Source: M3007 sp031425155 | Lineage (GTDB): Bacteria > Bacteroidota > Bacteroidia > Chitinophagales > Saprospiraceae | Assembly: GCA_031425155.1 (NCBI GenBank) | Contig: JANPIV010000015.1 | Span: 1-64,000, forward strand | Direction of reading: 5' to 3' | DNA length: 64,000 bases | Shown here: in pieces, positions 60,768 through 64,000 of the stretch | Numbering within the stretch: the first letter of the stretch is position 1 | How the letters are laid out: the number at the start of each line of letters is the position of its first letter | Notes under the pieces: model-generated | The model's input: the letters and a program-made list of their open reading frames with translations, nothing else | The model's database searches: none | Told to the model about the DNA's origin: nothing | Made by a program: the position numbers and the translations under genes

Positions 60768-63092
60768 ATGAATTATTTTTTCCATAAAACAACGGTTTGT
60801 CTCTTTTTGCTGGCCTTGGCCGCAGGCTGTACCGGCACGGGCAAACTCCGCGAAAACAAGCGGCTGTATAAAGGGGCCAAGATCAAGATCAGCAAGGAAG
60901 ACAAGGAGTGGGACACCAAAATACTCAAAACCGACCTGAAACTGGCCGTGGTGCTGCCGCGCCCCAACAAGAAAATTTTATGGATGCGGCCCCAATTGTC
61001 TATTTATAACACCTTCCATAATAGTCGGGAAAAGAGTTTTGGTAATTTCATCGCCAATCGTTTAGGCGAGGAGCCGGTGCTTTATGAACCCAAGACCGCG
61101 AACCGCCACCGCGAATTGCTGGCGGAGCGGGCAGGCAACGACGGGTTTTTTAAAGTAAAAATTGATTCGGAGGAAAAAATAGGCAAACACACCGTGCAAC
61201 TGACCCACCAGGTGCTGGTCAGAATGCCCCGCGAGCAGTTGGACGATGTGGTGTATCCGCCCGACTCCAGTACGCTGACGCGCACGATCTGGGCTCTGCG
61301 CCCCAAATCGCTGGTACAGCCCGGGCAGCCCTATCATTTGGAAGAAATGATCGCCGAACGCCAACGCCTGTCCGACACGCTGCGCAATTATGGCTGGTAT
61401 TATTTTGCCCCGGACAACCTGCTTTTTGAAGCCGACACCCTGCACCCGCGCGGCGAGGTGAACCTAACTTTGCGCGTAAAAGACGAGGTAGGCGAAAAGG
61501 AACGCGAACGCTATCGTATTGCCAGCGTAACCGTCTATCCCGACTATGATCTGTCTAAACAAACCGCCAGAGATCGGCGGAATATGGATACGCTGGCCTT
61601 TGATTGTGTGAAGTATGTGTATTTCGATATGACTACCAGACCGGAAATCCTGAACCAACAGATATTTTTGCGCTGCGGCGAATATTATTCCAATGACGAC
61701 TACCAGGCTACGATTTACCGGCTTTTGAACCTGAATTTGTACAAATTCATCAACATCCGCTTCGATGTATCGAAGGAATCGGACACGCTGCTGAATGCCC
61801 GTATTTATCTCACCCCGAATCTGCCCAAACGTATAGAAGGCAATCTGTCGGGCATATTTTCGCCGAGTTTCTACTATGGCATACGAGCGGGCGCGGCATT
61901 TACCCACCGCAATATTTTTCATGGGGCCGAGGCACTCCGCGTAGCGGTGGATGGCGCCTATCTGCGTACCGATAAAAAGAACTTCGATTTCGAAGATTTT
62001 CTCGTCAGCAACATCAGCGGGCGACTGACGCTGCCGCGATTTTTATTTATCCGGGAAAGGAAACCCCTGGCTTTTAGTACCACGCAATTCAACCTCTCGC
62101 ACGAGACCAACTGGTTCCTCTATAATGTCCCCGAATTTGGCAAATTCCGGTTGAGTTTCCAGCGGGTAGAAGCGGAAGCTGGCTACTTATGGAAGAAAAA
62201 CCGGCGCGGATCGGTGGTGCAGGAGATCAATCCATTGAGCTTGGGCATCCAGTTTTCGACCATTGACGATGGGGCTATCCGGCAACAATTGATCGCCGCC
62301 ATCCCCAGCGATACCACGGGTACGGCGCGTGCGCTGCTCACTTTCGTGGAGTACAAACCCAACTATACTTTCACGCTGGACGAACGGCTGGAACCGGCGC
62401 GCCGATTCACGCAGTATTTCCGGCAACGTTTTTCTTTCCAGGCGAGTGGCTACACGGGCAGTAAATATTTGCCCGAAAACTACGAACTGGCCAGCCCGCT
62501 CAATATTTTCGTCGAGTCAGACTACCGCCAATACCAAAAAACCAATGGCCGCAATGTGCTGGCTGCACGATTAGCCATCGGCGCAGGTATTCCGCTGCGG
62601 CGCAACGGGACGGTCGCGCTGTTGGATCGTTACGTTATTGGCGGAGCGTCCAGCGTTCGGGCCTTCGGACCACGTACGATCGGGCCGGGCACCCAACCTG
62701 TTGACGATATGGTGGACCAACTGCAAGTGGGCCGATTTACGGGTAATCTGTTGATCGAGAGCAGTTTGGAATACCGGATGCCGATTGGCCGCTACCCGGA
62801 ACTGGCCTTTTTTGTGGACGCAGGCAATATCTGGCTTTCTGGGGTGCAGGATGCAAACGACGCGAGCAGTTTCAAAGTTAATCATTTCTATCGCGAACTG
62901 GCCAGCGGTGCCGGGGTCGGCTTGCGCGTCAATCTGGGTTTTTTCGTGCTACGGCTCGATCTGGCCTTTCCGTTGAGCAATCCCTCCTTACCTGTTGGGG
63001 AGCGTTGGCTGGGCGGTGATCTGCATTTTGGGCAGCGTAGTTGGCGGCGGGAAAACCTGAACTGGAATTTTTCGTTTGGTTACCCATTCTGA
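60768..63092 (+). CDS. tamL: BamA/TamA-like outer membrane lipoprotein (TamL)
   Basis: A 774-residue protein. Lipobox 'LLALAAGC' (Cys21) followed by 'KLRENKRLYKGAKI', the hallmark of the lipidated BamA homologues of Bacteroidota. POTRA-like repeats occupy about residues 30-370 ('RLSDTLRNYGWYYFAPDN', 'YQATIYRLLNLNLYKFINIRFDVS'). The 16-strand Omp85 barrel includes 'YVIGGASSVRAFGPRTIGPG', the conserved lid-loop VRGF region with Ala for Gly, and ends 'NLNWNFSFGYPF' with the terminal Phe. It works with TamB at the outer membrane. Confidence 0.95.
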   Translation: MNYFFHKTTVCLFLLALAAGCTGTGKLRENKRLYKGAKIKISKEDKEWDTKILKTDLKLAVVLPRPNKKILWMRPQLSIYNTFHNSREKSFGNFIANRLGEEPVLYEPKTANRHRELLAERAGNDGFFKVKIDSEEKIGKHTVQLTHQVLVRMPREQLDDVVYPPDSSTLTRTIWALRPKSLVQPGQPYHLEEMIAERQRLSDTLRNYGWYYFAPDNLLFEADTLHPRGEVNLTLRVKDEVGEKERERYRIASVTVYPDYDLSKQTARDRRNMDTLAFDCVKYVYFDMTTRPEILNQQIFLRCGEYYSNDDYQATIYRLLNLNLYKFINIRFDVSKESDTLLNARIYLTPNLPKRIEGNLSGIFSPSFYYGIRAGAAFTHRNIFHGAEALRVAVDGAYLRTDKKNFDFEDFLVSNISGRLTLPRFLFIRERKPLAFSTTQFNLSHETNWFLYNVPEFGKFRLSFQRVEAEAGYLWKKNRRGSVVQEINPLSLGIQFSTIDDGAIRQQLIAAIPSDTTGTARALLTFVEYKPNYTFTLDERLEPARRFTQYFRQRFSFQASGYTGSKYLPENYELASPLNIFVESDYRQYQKTNGRNVLAARLAIGAGIPLRRNGTVALLDRYVIGGASSVRAFGPRTIGPGTQPVDDMVDQLQVGRFTGNLLIESSLEYRMPIGRYPELAFFVDAGNIWLSGVQDANDASSFKVNHFYRELASGAGVGLRVNLGFFVLRLDLAFPLSNPSLPVGERWLGGDLHFGQRSWRRENLNWNFSFGYPF

Positions 63093-63385
63093 TCGGGGGA
63101 GGTGGGCGAGAAATTTATAAAAATTTATGAGGGGTTAGAAAAGTTGATTGTAATTTTAAAATACTGATGGACAGCATTTTACCTTTTTTATCAACCTTTA
63201 TTAACCCTAATCAACCTTTATCAACCCTATTACCGGCGCAATTTTCCACATAACCATGTGACCAATTAAATTTTACGCGTTCTTATGCGCGGAACTTGTC
63301 GTTTCAGGTTGTGGCTTTCCTTGAAAACCGCCACCTTTGCGACAAAATCTACCATTACATTTTTAACAAAATTATTGAACCAACC
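63093..63385. other. Spacer with short ATCAACC-type repeats
   Basis: 63188-63231 consists of four near-copies of TATCAACCTTTA / TAATCAACCC, and 63124-63145 carries their rough complement (GGGGTTAGAAAAGTTGATTG), so the region can fold. No gene. Confidence 0.5.
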
Positions 63386-63766
63386 ATGTCAGCAACAAGC
63401 AAGTATCAAAGCGCACTCAGCCTCGGCGAAAAACTCGGCGTTTCCGGGGGCAAAGTCGAAGAAGTCAACGGTATTCTCCACGTGAGCGGCCAAGTGGACT
63501 CGCAGTATGAGAAGAACCAGATTTGGGATGCCATCAAAGAGGCCGGTGGAGCCATGCCGACGGACATCGTAGCGGACATCACGGTGGCCAACACGGGCTA
63601 CTATGCCAAGCACACGGTGAAGAAAGGGGAGAGCCTGAGCAAGATCGCCGACCACTACTACGAGGACATGAAGGACTACAAGAAAATCTTTGATGCCAAC
63701 CGCGACATCTTGGATGACGCTGACGAAATCGAAGTGGGCCAGGTACTGACCATTCCGAACAAGTAA
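63386..63766 (+). CDS. LysM-domain protein with BON-like N-terminus
   Basis: A 126-residue protein with no signal peptide, starting 'MSATSKYQSALSLGEKLGV' at ATG 63386. Residues about 5-70 resemble a BON domain ('VEEVNGILHVSGQVDSQYEKNQIWDAIK'). Residues 75-125 form a LysM domain ('YYAKHTVKKGESLSKIADHYYEDMKDYKKIFDANRD...VGQVLTIPNK'). This is the layout of the E. coli Kbp/YgaU potassium-binding protein, which is cytoplasmic. By that resemblance it may bind K+ rather than peptidoglycan; that is inference. A longer in-frame start is unsupported. Confidence 0.9.
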   Translation: MSATSKYQSALSLGEKLGVSGGKVEEVNGILHVSGQVDSQYEKNQIWDAIKEAGGAMPTDIVADITVANTGYYAKHTVKKGESLSKIADHYYEDMKDYKKIFDANRDILDDADEIEVGQVLTIPNK

Positions 63767-63880
63767 TTAGTACTCTTGCAAGCCATGCGGCTGTTTCGGG
63801 TGAATCCGGAACAGCCGTTTTTATTGGCTCCATTGAACACATTGGCCACATTTTTCTTTTATTGACCACATTTTTTCCAC

Positions 63881-64000
63881 ATGGCAAAACTCGAAGAACA
63901 ACTCAAAGCCGCCATCCTGAAAATGCCGGTGAAAGAGAAGGATAAACTCCTGCTGCGTCTGGCCGCCAAAGACGAAAAACTGCTGCGTCGGCTCACTTTC
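63881..64000 (+). CDS. Start of a hypothetical protein, cut by the window edge
   Basis: ATG 63881 opens a frame of 40 codons to the edge with no stop. The visible part is basic and helical ('LEEQLKAAILKMPVKEKDKL', 'LRLAAKDEKLLRRLTF'), a charged amphipathic helix without a signal peptide. It follows 114 bp after the LysM gene. The family cannot be judged from so little. Confidence 0.55.
   Translation, partial: MAKLEEQLKAAILKMPVKEKDKLLLRLAAKDEKLLRRLTF

Noticed and set aside
63188..63231. Replication-type iterons (ATCAACC repeats)
   Set aside because: Only four irregular copies, no DnaA boxes or replication genes nearby; more likely low-complexity spacer.
1..64000. CRISPR array
   Set aside because: Repeats here are palindromic elements at scattered loci, with no regular short repeat-spacer pattern and no cas genes.

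Overview
The window looks like a chromosomal segment of a Bacteroidota bacterium, most likely of the Saprospiria type. The signs are C-terminal sorting domains of the type IX secretion system (T9SS) of both kinds (type A on three proteins, gliding-type/type B on one), two large TonB-dependent receptors with carboxypeptidase-like N-terminal domains, many lipoproteins, Bacteroidota-type promoter boxes (TAnnTTTG) before fabH, metK and the tRNA genes, no clear Shine-Dalgarno sequences, and a crtI-crtB carotenoid pair. No phage, plasmid or CRISPR features were seen. Most genes are housekeeping or envelope genes in short units on both strands.

Layout. 1-2.1 kb: start of a large secreted repeat protein running off the left edge. 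2.1-4 kb: spacer with a ~236-bp direct repeat, and a Crp/Fnr regulator. 4-8.1 kb: fabH, an S23-type four-helix gene, a sensor kinase and a secreted HExxH protein. 8.1-14 kb: palindromic element, lipoprotein, LOG-family enzyme, a frameshifted lipoprotein and a type-B T9SS cargo gene broken by an in-frame amber codon. 14-22 kb: moxR, metK, TonB receptor, nested mobile repeat, guaB. 22-28.4 kb: two small related unknown genes, a PDZ protein and a DUF4394/DUF11 repeat protein, the last two with T9SS tails. 28.8-35 kb: crtB, crtI, sensor kinase, choice-of-anchor-B protein, truB. 35-43 kb: cytochrome c, hydrolase, membrane protein, a 1504-residue exported protein, DoxX. 43-49.5 kb: second TonB receptor, an Fnr-hydrolase-outer membrane protein unit, small barrel protein. 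50-54.7 kb: tRNA-Leu, dnaJ-grpE, TlpA-like thioredoxin, flavin reductase-like protein, tRNA-Val and a divergent tRNA-like copy. 55-64 kb: tamB and tamL envelope genes, a LysM protein and the first 40 codons of another gene.

The most unusual feature is the density of intergenic palindromic elements (at least a dozen), several repeated within the window. They include a three-copy ~215-bp family with ATGAGTCATCCCGAATTTTT ends. They also include a clean nested insertion: a 297-bp non-coding element with 13-bp perfect ends and a 10-bp target duplication sits inside another palindromic element, whose second copy at 46 kb preserves the empty site. No transposase is encoded here, so mobilisation in trans is inferred.

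All calls come from reading the sequence and recalled family knowledge; no database search was run. Residue ranges for domains are approximate.
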